The notes under the pieces were generated by a model. The model was not told where the DNA came from. It worked only from the letters and a program-made list of their open reading frames with translations, and did no database searches. Shown here piece by piece: positions 1 through 6,878 of a stretch of 15,988 nucleotides of DNA. Made by a program: the position numbers and the translations under genes. Positions within the stretch are counted from its first letter, which is position 1; every line of letters starts with the position of its first letter. This DNA is from UMGS1696 sp964621755 (GTDB lineage: Bacteria > Bacillota > Clostridia > Oscillospirales > CAG-272), in contig CAZUPI010000051.1 in assembly GCA_964621755.1 (NCBI GenBank), forward strand, positions 1 to 15,988, read 5' to 3'.

Positions 1-16
1 GGTTCTCTCTGGACTC

Positions 17-58
17 TCCAAACCCTTTTAGACAGTTCCTAATTGCTGCGGGTTTGGA
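17..58. repeat. Inverted repeat just downstream of the AraC-type gene
   Basis: A 9-bp perfect inverted repeat (TCCAAACCC at 17-25, GGGTTTGGA at 50-58) encloses a 24-nt loop. It begins directly after the stop codon of the minus-strand regulator. No T-run follows on the minus strand, so it is not a textbook intrinsic terminator. It could still form a 3'-end hairpin, or be the remnant of an intergenic repeat cut off by the window edge. Confidence 0.35.
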
Positions 59-889
59 TTATGTTTTAGACTGTCTGTATTTATTGGGTGTGACGCCGGT
101 GGCGTTTTTGAAGGAACTGGAGAAGTGCTGGGTGTTGGAATAGCGGAGGAGAGAAGCGATTTCTTTGATTGGCATGACAGTTCCGCTGAGGAGACTTTTG
201 GCGATGCAGATTTTTTTGTCGATGAGATACTGCATTGGAGTTATGTTGAATTTGCGCTTGAAGACGCGGATGATGTGCATTTTCGTTATGCCGAAGTGCT
301 CCGCCATCATATCGAGGGATATGTTTGAATAGACGTTTGCATCAATGTAGGCGCGGATCCGTTCGTCAAGAGCATTTTTGTCATGCTTGTTGGGGAAGAA
401 TTCGTCTGTTCGTACCTCTGTGAGAAGCTCGTACAGCAGGCAGGATATCTGCTTGTAGGTTTCGGCTGAGTTTTCCGCTGTCATGTGTTCGAGGTGGTCG
501 TGCATCTCGAGAAACAGACGCATGACGTTCGCTTCATTCGTGAATACCTCGCCAAGCATGAACAAATCCGTCAGTCTGTCCACAAGAACGCCGTTGAGAT
601 TTATCCAGATTTTTTCATAAGGTTCGGACGCGTCCGCGTAATATACGACGTCCGCGCCTTTTTTAATATAGTAAAACATGCCTGCGTGTACCGTGATTAC
701 CTCGCCGCCATATTCAATGTGTCCGGAGCCGGATATTACGTACTCGAACACATACTCGCTCGATGGGTGCCGCGGAATACGATAATCCGGATTCGGATAC
801 GTCACTCCCGCGAGCAGACAGTCAAGCATACCGTTAGTATCACTGCTGCCCGCAAATATTATCTTTTCATTACTATCAGTAAAATACAT
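59..889 (-). CDS. AraC-family transcriptional regulator
   Basis: This 276-aa protein has the two-part AraC layout. Residues about 20-100 form a cupin-like ligand-binding domain, with a His-Pro-x-x-Glu stretch near 41-45 and a glycine-rich GSGHIEYGGE turn. Residues about 174-272 form the DNA-binding domain. Its first helix-turn-helix (about 191-212) includes the SLDMMAEHFGITKMHIIRVFKR region, and its second (about 240-262) ends in the family hallmark FKNATGVTPNKYR. The start is an ATG with AAGAGG seven bases upstream on the minus strand. Such proteins usually sense a sugar or other small molecule and activate nearby catabolic or transport genes. No such target gene is visible here, so the ligand and regulon are unknown. 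The gene is divergent from the DUF1836 operon, so the shared 278-nt spacer could allow cross-regulation, but nothing shows this directly. Confidence 0.93.
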   Translation of the reverse strand: MYFTDSNEKIIFAGSSDTNGMLDCLLAGVTYPNPDYRIPRHPSSEYVFEYVISGSGHIEYGGEVITVHAGMFYYIKKGADVVYYADASEPYEKIWINLNGVLVDRLTDLFMLGEVFTNEANVMRLFLEMHDHLEHMTAENSAETYKQISCLLYELLTEVRTDEFFPNKHDKNALDERIRAYIDANVYSNISLDMMAEHFGITKMHIIRVFKRKFNITPMQYLIDKKICIAKSLLSGTVMPIKEIASLLRYSNTQHFSSSFKNATGVTPNKYRQSKT

Positions 890-919
890 TATCTTGCCTC
901 TTGTAATAAGATAAAGCTT

Positions 920-948
920 ATTATATACTTTTTTGGCATAAAAATCAA
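920..948 (-). promoter_or_regulatory. SigA-type promoter of the AraC-type gene
   Basis: On the minus strand, TTGATT (943-948) and TATAAT (920-925) are separated by exactly 17 bases. The -10 is a perfect match and the -35 matches four of six. It lies about 30 nt upstream of the ATG at 889. Confidence 0.65.
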
Positions 949-1093
949 GTTTATTTTATATATTGTCATTGTCGCAAAAAAATATTTTTAAAAACAAAAT
1001 TAGGTACGGTGCGATTGAAATATACATATCATTAACGGGTTCTCTCCGATTCTTCTTCGATAACGATTGCTTTTTCTGACTATCTGAAACTAC

Positions 1094-1122
1094 TTGACAA
1101 TCACGTGAACGTGTGATATAAT
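1094..1122 (+). promoter_or_regulatory. Perfect-consensus SigA promoter of the DUF1836 operon
   Basis: TTGACA (1094-1099) and TATAAT (1117-1122) have a 17-bp spacer, and a TG at 1114-1115 makes an extended -10. Every element is at consensus. The spacer carries the palindrome TCACGTGA (1101-1108) followed by an imperfect half, ACGTGTGA (1109-1116). This could be an operator placed to block polymerase. Transcription would start near 1129, giving a leader of about 39 nt before the TTG start codon. Confidence 0.85.
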
Positions 1123-1167
1123 AGAAATAAGCAAAGGCTGCATTTTTAAGAGGGGAGGGAAAAAGAA

Positions 1168-1746
1168 TTGAATCTTAAAAATATTCCGGGTACGATACTC
1201 GAGCGTGAAAAAATGGATAACGCCACGGGAATGGAGTTTCTGAACAAGGTTTTTTATATTACTAACGGAATCATGCTCGGGCAGATACGCGAAATCTCCG
1301 GCATCGATGGGACTACGCTGCAAAACTGGGTCAAACGCGGGTGGGTCGGAAATCCCAAGAAAAAGACCTACGACAAGGAACAGCTCGCGCGTATTCTCAT
1401 CATCAACATGATGCGCGATACCATGCAGCTGTCCCGCGTAATATTTTTGTTAACATACGTCAATGGAAGCGATGAGCAGGACAGAATTATAACGGAAAGT
1501 ATGTTTTATGACTATATCTGTAAGACTTTGTCTCGTGTGGCCTCGCCGGAGTCAGCGGGACTTAATGACCTTGAACGCGTGATAGACGAGGTCATTGAGG
1601 ATTACGAAGAAGCAGTCAGCGGAGCTAAACGAAGGCTTGCGGTCGGCATTCGAATCGTGGTTATCACGTACTACGCAGCACTCATCAAATCTGTCGCAGA
1701 CGATACCATTGACTCGCTCGGAGCCGACATCAGGCGCAAACGATAA
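1168..1746 (+). CDS. DUF1836 domain protein, putative MerR-like regulator
   Basis: This 192-aa protein matches the DUF1836 family of Firmicutes. The signature block at about 36-95 has a helix-turn-helix-like start (MLGQIREISGIDGTTLQNWV), then the KRGWVGNPKKKTYDKEQLARI segment and a hydrophobic helix ending in LLTYVNG. The N-terminal part resembles a MerR-type winged helix, so a DNA-binding role is likely but not demonstrated for the family in general. The chosen start is TTG at 1168, eight bases after a GGAGGG site (1154-1159). An in-frame ATG at 1213 lacks a comparable site. The gene is first behind a perfect-consensus promoter, with the next gene starting 12 nt after its stop. It may therefore regulate its own operon, which includes membrane and flotillin genes. 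Its ligand and targets are unknown. Confidence 0.85.
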   Translation: MNLKNIPGTILEREKMDNATGMEFLNKVFYITNGIMLGQIREISGIDGTTLQNWVKRGWVGNPKKKTYDKEQLARILIINMMRDTMQLSRVIFLLTYVNGSDEQDRIITESMFYDYICKTLSRVASPESAGLNDLERVIDEVIEDYEEAVSGAKRRLAVGIRIVVITYYAALIKSVADDTIDSLGADIRRKR

Positions 1747-1758
1747 AGGAGAGGCAAT

Positions 1759-2307
1759 ATGTTTGACGTACGAAAAATCATAAAAAACATCCTTAGTGTA
1801 ATCATAGCATCTCTTCTCACTATAGTAATCTATCTTTTTACAAGTATATTCTGGCTTGCGGCGATAAATGATACTGTGGGCAGCGCATCACCTTTGGTAA
1901 ACGCAATCGAGGCAGTTATCATGCTCATATGTGAGATTATCTTCTGCGGACTTCTTATATGGGTACAACACATCAAAAACGACGCAAGCATCAGGGATTT
2001 TATGAAGGAGTACCGGGATATCAAGTATACAGGCATTAAATCGGATATTACCCGGGCAATTAAGAGCAACCTTGGTACATATGTGTTTAATACCATAATC
2101 ATGGGTGCCTGCCTGATATGCGCTGTCATGAATCTTGCGGTGAATATTTTTGTGGTGTTCATGCCGCTTGTCGGACTGATGATTGTGATGCACCCGCTTG
2201 TCGGATTTATTGTAAATTGGCTCATTTTCACGGTTCTCTATACTTTTTTTTCCTGTCTGCTCCGCAAAAAGTGGGCGGAGGAATGGATGAAGAAGTATAA
2301 TTCCTAA
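1759..2307 (+). CDS. Hypothetical four-helix membrane protein
   Basis: I do not recognise a named family in this 182-aa protein. It has four hydrophobic stretches likely to span the membrane: about 11-35, 48-70, 105-127 and 130-162. A charged loop of about 30 residues (KNDASIRDFMKEYRDIKYTGIKSDITR) separates helices 2 and 3, and the C-terminus is short and basic (RKKWAEEWMKKY). There is no export signal beyond the first helix and no catalytic motif. The ATG at 1759 is preceded by GGAGAGG (1748-1754), and the gene starts 12 nt after the DUF1836 stop, so the two are almost certainly cotranscribed. Its place upstream of the NfeD-flotillin pair suggests a role at the membrane, possibly in the same microdomain. 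That is inference from position only. Confidence 0.75.
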   Translation: MFDVRKIIKNILSVIIASLLTIVIYLFTSIFWLAAINDTVGSASPLVNAIEAVIMLICEIIFCGLLIWVQHIKNDASIRDFMKEYRDIKYTGIKSDITRAIKSNLGTYVFNTIIMGACLICAVMNLAVNIFVVFMPLVGLMIVMHPLVGFIVNWLIFTVLYTFFSCLLRKKWAEEWMKKYNS

Positions 2308-2359
2308 AAGATAGGCTGTCTCATCTTAAAAATATCATAAATCGGAGGTTATGACATAT

Positions 2360-2959
2360 ATGATTGAATGGTGGAATAATATGGATACTGTCGGTCAGAT
2401 ATTCGCGCTGATTGCTATACCATCCACTCTCGTACTCGTTATACAAACGGTTCTTCTACTGTTCGGCATCGGCGGAGACGACATTGATTCGGACGGGGTG
2501 GATATCACCGGTAACGGCGTCGGAGATACGCCCGGTGACGGCGGGGGCGACGGACTCGCACTGTTTTCTCTTCGCGGCATTATGGCAATGGCGGCAGTCG
2601 GCGGCTGGAGCGGTCTGGTGATGTATGAAGCAGGGATCAACATTACGGTCACAGTCATACTCGCCGTAGCGTTCGGTTTTATCACTCTCGTTGGTATCGC
2701 TTACTTTATGAATCTCGCTATGAAACTGCAGGCAAACGGCAATATCGAACTCGGCTATGCTATCGGCAAGGTCGGAACGGTTTACATCCCGATTCCAGCG
2801 GATATGAAAGGTTCGGGAAAAATCAACCTTACCATACAGGAACGTTTTATTGAAGTCGACGCCGTTACAAAGTGCGACAGAAAGCTTGCCACGGGAGAAA
2901 GCGTTCGCGTAGTTGCTACCGATGAAACAGGGCTTGTCGTGGTTGAACCGATTCGTTAA
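2360..2959 (+). CDS. NfeD/YuaF-like membrane protein, flotillin partner
   Basis: This 199-aa protein has the layout of the YuaF/NfeD group. One helix lies at about 11-36, followed by a Gly/Asp-rich linker at 39-65 and two further helices at about 70-90 and 95-122. The C-terminal beta-rich part (131-199), starting GYAIGKVGTVYIPIP, fits the NfeD OB-fold. The LFSLRGIMAMAAVGGWSGL segment is typical of proteins encoded next to flotillins, and the next gene here is one. YuaF in Bacillus works with the flotillin YuaG (FloT) in membrane microdomains and stress responses. The linker contains a DxDxDG motif (residues 41-46), reminiscent of a calcium loop. I chose ATG 2360 because GGAGG (2344-2348) is 11 nt upstream. 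An in-frame ATG at 2351 would add three residues but leaves only a 2-nt gap. Confidence 0.85.
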   Translation: MIEWWNNMDTVGQIFALIAIPSTLVLVIQTVLLLFGIGGDDIDSDGVDITGNGVGDTPGDGGGDGLALFSLRGIMAMAAVGGWSGLVMYEAGINITVTVILAVAFGFITLVGIAYFMNLAMKLQANGNIELGYAIGKVGTVYIPIPADMKGSGKINLTIQERFIEVDAVTKCDRKLATGESVRVVATDETGLVVVEPIR

Positions 2960-3052
2960 AAAAATTATACATTCTTAACAAAAATGCCGTAATTATTTTT
3001 ACGTTAGAAAAACAAAAAAATACGAAAAACACATGCAATTTGTTGGAAAATA

Positions 3053-3061
3053 TGATATAAT
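3053..3061 (+). promoter_or_regulatory. Extended -10 promoter in front of the flotillin gene
   Basis: TGATATAAT (3053-3061) is a perfect extended -10 element. The -35 at the right distance (ATGCAA, 3033-3038) is poor, as is common for extended -10 promoters. A start near 3068 leaves a leader of only about 13 nt, just enough for the AAAGGAG site. This could give the flotillin its own transcript besides read-through from the DUF1836 promoter. Confidence 0.6.
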
Positions 3062-3080
3062 AAACACAAAGGAGTGTATT

Positions 3081-4502
3081 ATGAAACTTTTTCTTCAATC
3101 AGTGGGCGGTATCGGCTCATCGGTACTTCTTCTTACGTGCGTTATCGTTCTGATCATATTGACGACTCTTATCGTAATTCTCTCACGGTACAGAAAATGC
3201 CCGTCAGACAAGGTGCTCGTCATCTATGGTAAAGTCGGTACGGCACAGGACGGGTCACAGCGGTCTGCCAAGTGTATCCACGGCGGCGCGGCGTTCATCA
3301 TGCCGGTCATTCAGGGGTATGAGTACCTTGACTTGACTCCTATGTCCATTCAAGTCGACCTTCGGAACGCCCTTTCCAAACAGAATATCCGTGTTGACGT
3401 ACCTTCAAGATTTACAGTCGGTATCTCCACGGAAAACGGTGTGATGCAGAACGCGGCAGAACGCCTCCTCGGCATCAAAATCGACGAAATTAAGCAGATT
3501 GCGGAGGATATTATTTTCGGTCAGATGCGTCTTATCATCGCGACCATGGATATTGAAGAAATTAACTCCGACCGTGATAAATTTCTTGAAGCAGTATCTT
3601 CAAACGTGGAAACCGAACTGAAAAAAATCGGTCTTCGCCTTATTAACGTAAACGTGACCGATATTACAGATGAGTCCGGCTACATTGTTGCACTTGGCCA
3701 AGAGGCAGCAGCTAAGGCTATCAACGACGCGAAGATTTCCGTTGCAGAAGCGGAACGCGCAGGTGCTATCGGTTCTGCAGAGGCTGAACGTGACAAGCGT
3801 ATTTCTGTATCAAAGTCCGACTCGGAAGCTATCACCGGTGAAAACGAAGCAAAAGCAAGAATCGCCGAATCCGACGCAACCAGACGTGAGAAAGAAGCGG
3901 AAGCGCAGAAACGTGCAATTGCGGCAGAAAACATCGCAAAAGCAAGAGCGCAGGAAGAGTCCTACGAAGCACAGAAAGCGGCAGAAACTGCGAGAGCAGA
4001 ATATGAGCAGGCAAAACTTCAGGCAGATGTCATCGTCAAAACTGAAATCGACAAGAAAAAGCGCGAGTTGGAGGCAGAGGCAGAAGCAGAACAAATCCGC
4101 CGTCGCGCAAAGGGTGAAGCAGACGCAACGCTCCTTAGAATGGAGGCAGAGGCTGACGGTGCAAAGCAGATTCTCATGAAGCAGGCGGAAGGTTTCCGTG
4201 AGCTCGTCAATTCTGCGGGCGGCGAAGCAAACGACGCTATCCGCATGATGATTGCCGACAAGCTCGAAGAAATCACCAGAATTCAAGTTGACGCAATCAA
4301 AAATCTTCAGATTGATAAGATTACCGTATGGGACAGCGGTGCAAAATCTGAAAATGGAAAAGGCACGACGGCGGACTTTATCTCCGGTTTGTATAAGAGC
4401 GTACCGCCGCTTACAGAGTTGTTTGATATGGCGGGCATGCAACTTCCGAAATACCTCGGTGAGCCAAAGCCCGAAGAGGCAAACACCCCAGACGCTAAGT
4501 AA
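3081..4502 (+). CDS. floT: Flotillin-like SPFH protein (FloT/YuaG type)
   Basis: This 473-aa protein organises membrane microdomains. The N-terminus has one hydrophobic segment (about 14-37). An SPFH/band-7 domain follows at about 41-200, including YGKVG, CIHGGAAFIMPVIQ and the IEEINSDRDKF...VETELKKIGL region. A long Ala/Glu-rich coiled coil (about 205-370) repeats AEAE-type units, as in flotillins, and drives oligomerisation. The C-terminus (about 371-473) is flotillin-like and contains VPPLTELFDMAGMQLP. B. subtilis FloT is about 509 aa, so the length is close; FloA-type proteins lack this long EA region. The start at 3081 is fixed by AAAGGAG six bases upstream. A 16-codon longer reading begins at ATG 3033 but lacks a ribosome site. 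The NfeD-like gene directly upstream is the classic partner. Bacterial flotillins affect membrane fluidity, secretion and signalling complexes; no specific cargo is visible here. Confidence 0.95.
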   Translation: MKLFLQSVGGIGSSVLLLTCVIVLIILTTLIVILSRYRKCPSDKVLVIYGKVGTAQDGSQRSAKCIHGGAAFIMPVIQGYEYLDLTPMSIQVDLRNALSKQNIRVDVPSRFTVGISTENGVMQNAAERLLGIKIDEIKQIAEDIIFGQMRLIIATMDIEEINSDRDKFLEAVSSNVETELKKIGLRLINVNVTDITDESGYIVALGQEAAAKAINDAKISVAEAERAGAIGSAEAERDKRISVSKSDSEAITGENEAKARIAESDATRREKEAEAQKRAIAAENIAKARAQEESYEAQKAAETARAEYEQAKLQADVIVKTEIDKKKRELEAEAEAEQIRRRAKGEADATLLRMEAEADGAKQILMKQAEGFRELVNSAGGEANDAIRMMIADKLEEITRIQVDAIKNLQIDKITVWDSGAKSENGKGTTADFISGLYKSVPPLTELFDMAGMQLPKYLGEPKPEEANTPDAK

Positions 4503-4504
4503 AA

Positions 4505-4548
4505 ACAAAGTTTTGCGAAGGGGAGGAGGGGGATACACCACCCTCCCC
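4505..4548 (+). repeat. G-run intergenic hairpin element with AAAGTTTTG lead
   Basis: After the flotillin stop, a CAAAGTTTTGCGAAGGGG stretch leads into a hairpin in which GGGGAGG (4520-4526) can pair with CCTCCCC (4542-4548). GGAGGG/CCCTCC pairing is an alternative register. No T-run follows, so read-through is likely or the element has another role. It resembles the elements near 6772, 11077-11163 and 13411-13450. Confidence 0.45.
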
Positions 4549-4611
4549 GCGCATCCTATTCCATAAATAAAGAAAGGACGCCCGCGATAGAGCCGGGTGG
4601 GGGAAGACGAT

Positions 4612-5286
4612 ATGGCGAAAAAAAAGGTACCAGTTGACAAAAGTGCGGTTTTTAAAAACGGTATGTACAAGGAGCGCACCAAGCAATCTGCTCTTCAAGG
4701 GCTTTTGCTGTTCGTATTTATATGCCTTCTCGGGGTCATGTCGTATATCGTAAGCATGATACCGGCGGGGATTTTTGGCGTGGTAATTGCAAAAACTGCG
4801 ACGGGGAGCCAGCTCGTATACGATGTCCAGAACCTCATCAACGTCTTCATCGGACTCGCCATTCTGTGCATCGGCGGCATGATATTTGCTAAAAAAGCGG
4901 GCGAAAACGACGCTCTGGAGACATTCCAGAATAAGCTCGACAGAAAGCTCGACATGCGTTACCTTGGACTGTCTGTTGTTGTCGCTGTCGTCGTCTACAT
5001 ATTTGTCGGCGTTATCCTAAACGTGGATTTCTTTATCGGTCCGGTCAAATACCTTGGTATTTTCCTGTGCAGAGCGGAACGCAGTATCAACGAAGGCATC
5101 AAGGTGCCTTTTGGTCTGCGCTTTCTCGCGATGTTAATCTGCATGGCGATCACGGCGCCGTTCCTTATCAAAGGAGCGCGTTCAGGCTATAAGGAAAAAA
5201 TGACCTCTCTTGAAGCGGAGGAAGCGGAAGCGGCAGCTAAGGAAGCGGAACGAAAGGCTGCAGAAGAGGCAAAATCCGTTAAATAA
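4612..5286 (+). CDS. Hypothetical membrane protein with Ala/Glu/Lys-rich tail
   Basis: This 224-aa protein matches no family I can name. It starts with a basic cytoplasmic stretch (MAKKKVPVDK...) and has hydrophobic segments at about 26-62 (possibly two helices), 73-93, 117-139 and 168-187. It ends in a strongly charged tail (about 196-224) of the EAEEAEAAAKEAERKAAEEA type, predicted to be helical. That tail resembles the coiled-coil repeats of the flotillin encoded just upstream, so the two could interact. This is inference from sequence character, not homology. ATG 4612 is preceded by a G-rich site (GGGGGAAG). An in-frame GTG at 4597 would add five residues. The gene lies 109 nt after the flotillin and ahead of a terminator-like hairpin, so it is probably the last gene of that transcription unit. 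Confidence 0.75.
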   Translation: MAKKKVPVDKSAVFKNGMYKERTKQSALQGLLLFVFICLLGVMSYIVSMIPAGIFGVVIAKTATGSQLVYDVQNLINVFIGLAILCIGGMIFAKKAGENDALETFQNKLDRKLDMRYLGLSVVVAVVVYIFVGVILNVDFFIGPVKYLGIFLCRAERSINEGIKVPFGLRFLAMLICMAITAPFLIKGARSGYKEKMTSLEAEEAEAAAKEAERKAAEEAKSVK

Positions 5287-5308
5287 TATTTCATTTCTGC
5301 ATATGAAT

Positions 5309-5351
5309 ATCACCCCTTTCACTTGTCAAAACATACAAGGGGTGATTTTTT
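5309..5351 (+). terminator. Intrinsic terminator overlapping the next Shine-Dalgarno
   Basis: ATCACCCCTT (5309-5318) and AAGGGGTGAT (5337-5346) form a 10-bp perfect stem with an 18-nt loop, followed by six T residues (5346-5351). This is a good rho-independent terminator for the flotillin-containing unit. The ATG of the next gene begins at 5352, right after the T-run. Its ribosome site (GGGGTG, 5339-5344) lies inside the 3' arm of the stem, so the same hairpin could mask translation of read-through mRNA. Confidence 0.8.
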
Positions 5352-5804
5352 ATGATACGGAAAGTTGAATATATCTGCGTATTTTTGGCCGGTGGGGTTA
5401 TGTATAGCCTGATTGAAATGCTGTGGCGTGGGTATACACATTGGAGTATGACCATCGCGGGCGGCCTGTGTCTGGTCCTTATCCACATGCTGAACCACAA
5501 GCTCCACAACCACAGTATAACCCTCCGTTGTGTGGTAGGATGCGCGGTCATTACCATGGTCGAATTTGTCGTCGGCGTTGTCGTCAATCTGATATTCCAT
5601 CTCAACGTATGGAATTATTCCGGTATGTACGGCAACATCTTCGGGCAGATTTGTCCGGCTTTTTCGTGTATGTGGTTTCTAATCTCTTATCCGGCATGCT
5701 ATTTCAGCAGCATCACAAGACACTTCTTCAATAGGATTGGAGCAAATAGGCGCGAACACGAGGGCGAAAATCAATTCGGGTACGGTCAATCGTCAACGGG
5801 CTGA
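5352..5804 (+). CDS. CmpB-like (PF06541) putative ABC-transporter-type membrane protein
   Basis: This 150-aa protein fits the family annotated as putative ABC-transporter type IV / CmpB (formerly DUF1113). The telling part is residues 85-111, NVWNYSGMYGNIFGQICPAFSCMWFLI, which matches the family's conserved W-x-Y-S...N-hydrophobic-G-Q-I-C...W-F pattern. Four membrane segments are likely: about 6-25, 34-49, 57-82 and 99-121. The short soluble tail is polar. Biochemical function in this family is not established, and no ATPase is encoded nearby, so 'transporter' should not be taken literally. ATG 5352 lies seven bases after GGGGTG, which is buried in the terminator-like hairpin at 5309-5351. 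A transcript starting inside the loop or 3' arm would free the site. The next gene starts 28 nt downstream. Confidence 0.8.
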   Translation: MIRKVEYICVFLAGGVMYSLIEMLWRGYTHWSMTIAGGLCLVLIHMLNHKLHNHSITLRCVVGCAVITMVEFVVGVVVNLIFHLNVWNYSGMYGNIFGQICPAFSCMWFLISYPACYFSSITRHFFNRIGANRREHEGENQFGYGQSSTG

Positions 5805-5832
5805 CCGCCCCATACATAATTATGGAGAACTT

Positions 5833-6750
5833 ATGGCAACCAAAAGACGTTCATCAAGAAAAAAAAGTACCAGTAAGGTGACAAAACGAAACTTGATTAT
5901 AACGGCAGTCATCCTGATACTGGGCGTGCTGTTCGGGGGATATTCATACGATATTACCGGCACGCCGTTCCCAACTGCGGAGCTGTTTGACGGTAATCCC
6001 ACCATACGCTTTGTCGATGTAGGGCAGGGCGACTGTACCCTCATCACCTACAAGGGGGATTCAGTTCTCATTGACGCGGGACCGGTTTCCGCAGGCGAGT
6101 CCGCTGCCGCATATGTCAAAACCTATGCTCCGATTGTAGATTATTTTATTATTACTCACCCGCACGAAGACCATATGGGAGGCGCGGCGGAAATACTTGA
6201 AAATATTGACGTTGAAAACATCATTATGCCGGATAAAGAGGTTGATACCAAATTCTACGAAAATGCCATGAGCATTGTGGAAGAAAAGGCTATCAATATT
6301 ATTTACGCCGAGCCTTGCATGACCTTCGACACCGGAAACATCCGTATCACCATCATCGATTCCATGCTCGATTCCGGCGCTGACGATAATCTCAATAACA
6401 TCAGCATTGTCGCCAGAATTGACGTAGGCTCAACCTCCATCATGACAGTAGGCGACGCGGAGGCCGAAGAAGAAATGCAAATCCTCCAAAACTACGCCGT
6501 CGAAGGAGGACTGTACGACCCCTCCATCCTCGACTGTGACATTCTGAAGGTCGGACACCACGGCTCGCGCACCTCAACAACACCAGAATTCTTTGAAATG
6601 ATTTCGCCCGATATCTGCGTCATTTCCTGTGGTCAGGGTAACTCGTACGGACATCCTCACCAAGAGACCTTGGACCTCCTGACGGAATATGGTGTGGAAA
6701 TCTACCGTACCGACGAAAGCGGAACAGTGGTATTACGAGGAGAGTCTTAA
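5833..6750 (+). CDS. Membrane-anchored ComEC-type metallo-beta-lactamase-fold hydrolase
   Basis: This 305-aa protein has a basic N-terminus (KRRSSRKKS), one membrane helix at about 20-38 that could serve as signal anchor, and an MBL-fold domain at about 57-305. The features match the extracytoplasmic hydrolase domain of ComEC/Rec2: VDVGQGDC (61-68), the metal-binding HPHEDH (109-114), a metal-ligand Asp in VGDAE (206-210), GHHGSRTST (241-249) and GHPH (273-276). It lacks the multi-helix ComEC channel, so it is a stand-alone secreted or outward-facing enzyme. Related stand-alone proteins are common in Clostridia and are thought to be nucleases or phosphodiesterases, but the substrate here is unknown. 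ATG 5833 has GGAG (5824-5827) upstream. A longer reading from 5737 overlaps the preceding gene and lacks a site. Confidence 0.88.
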   Translation: MATKRRSSRKKSTSKVTKRNLIITAVILILGVLFGGYSYDITGTPFPTAELFDGNPTIRFVDVGQGDCTLITYKGDSVLIDAGPVSAGESAAAYVKTYAPIVDYFIITHPHEDHMGGAAEILENIDVENIIMPDKEVDTKFYENAMSIVEEKAINIIYAEPCMTFDTGNIRITIIDSMLDSGADDNLNNISIVARIDVGSTSIMTVGDAEAEEEMQILQNYAVEGGLYDPSILDCDILKVGHHGSRTSTTPEFFEMISPDICVISCGQGNSYGHPHQETLDLLTEYGVEIYRTDESGTVVLRGES

Positions 6751-6771
6751 CCATAGAGTCTCCCGCCTAGA

Positions 6772-6814
6772 AAGTTTTGAAGAGGGTTTGGAAGACTTTT
6801 TTAAAAGTGCCCTC
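6772..6814. repeat. Degenerate intergenic hairpin element with AAAGTTTTG lead
   Basis: Downstream of the hydrolase gene, AAAGTTTTGAAGAGGG leads into a broken hairpin. GAGGG (6782-6786) pairs with CCCTC (6810-6814), and ACTTTT (6795-6800) pairs with AAAAGT (6803-6808). It resembles the elements at 4505-4548 and 11077-11163 but has decayed arms. It may help end transcription of the hydrolase gene. Confidence 0.4.
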
Positions 6815-6824
6815 AATGTGTTCC

Positions 6825-6863
6825 AAAATAAAAAAATATCGACCCGCGGGCATACGGGTCGAT
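6825..6863 (-). terminator. Intrinsic terminator of spo0A
   Basis: A 9-bp perfect stem (ATCGACCCG, 6838-6846; CGGGTCGAT, 6855-6863) with an 8-nt loop lies just past the spo0A stop. Read on the minus strand it is followed by a T-rich tract (the plus-strand A-run at 6825-6837). No T-run follows on the plus strand, so it acts mainly for spo0A. Confidence 0.85.
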
Positions 6864-6878
6864 GGTGGATTTGGAGCC

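Noticed and set aside
2314..2323. GGCTGTCTCA downstream of the four-helix membrane protein, resembling some insertion-sequence ends
   Set aside because: There is no matching inverted end, transposase or target duplication nearby. It can form only a weak five-pair stem (AAGAT/ATCTT).
2976..3007. AT-rich hairpin between the NfeD-like and flotillin genes as a terminator
   Set aside because: The stem is almost all A-T with a bulge (TAAC-AAAAAT paired to ATTTTT-AC-GTTA) and no T-run. It is too weak to call.
3810..4682. A 290-aa minus-strand open frame opposite the flotillin gene
   Set aside because: It mirrors the repetitive Ala/Glu codons of the flotillin coiled coil, yields a Cys/Phe/Leu-rich sequence with no family match, and has no plausible ribosome site.
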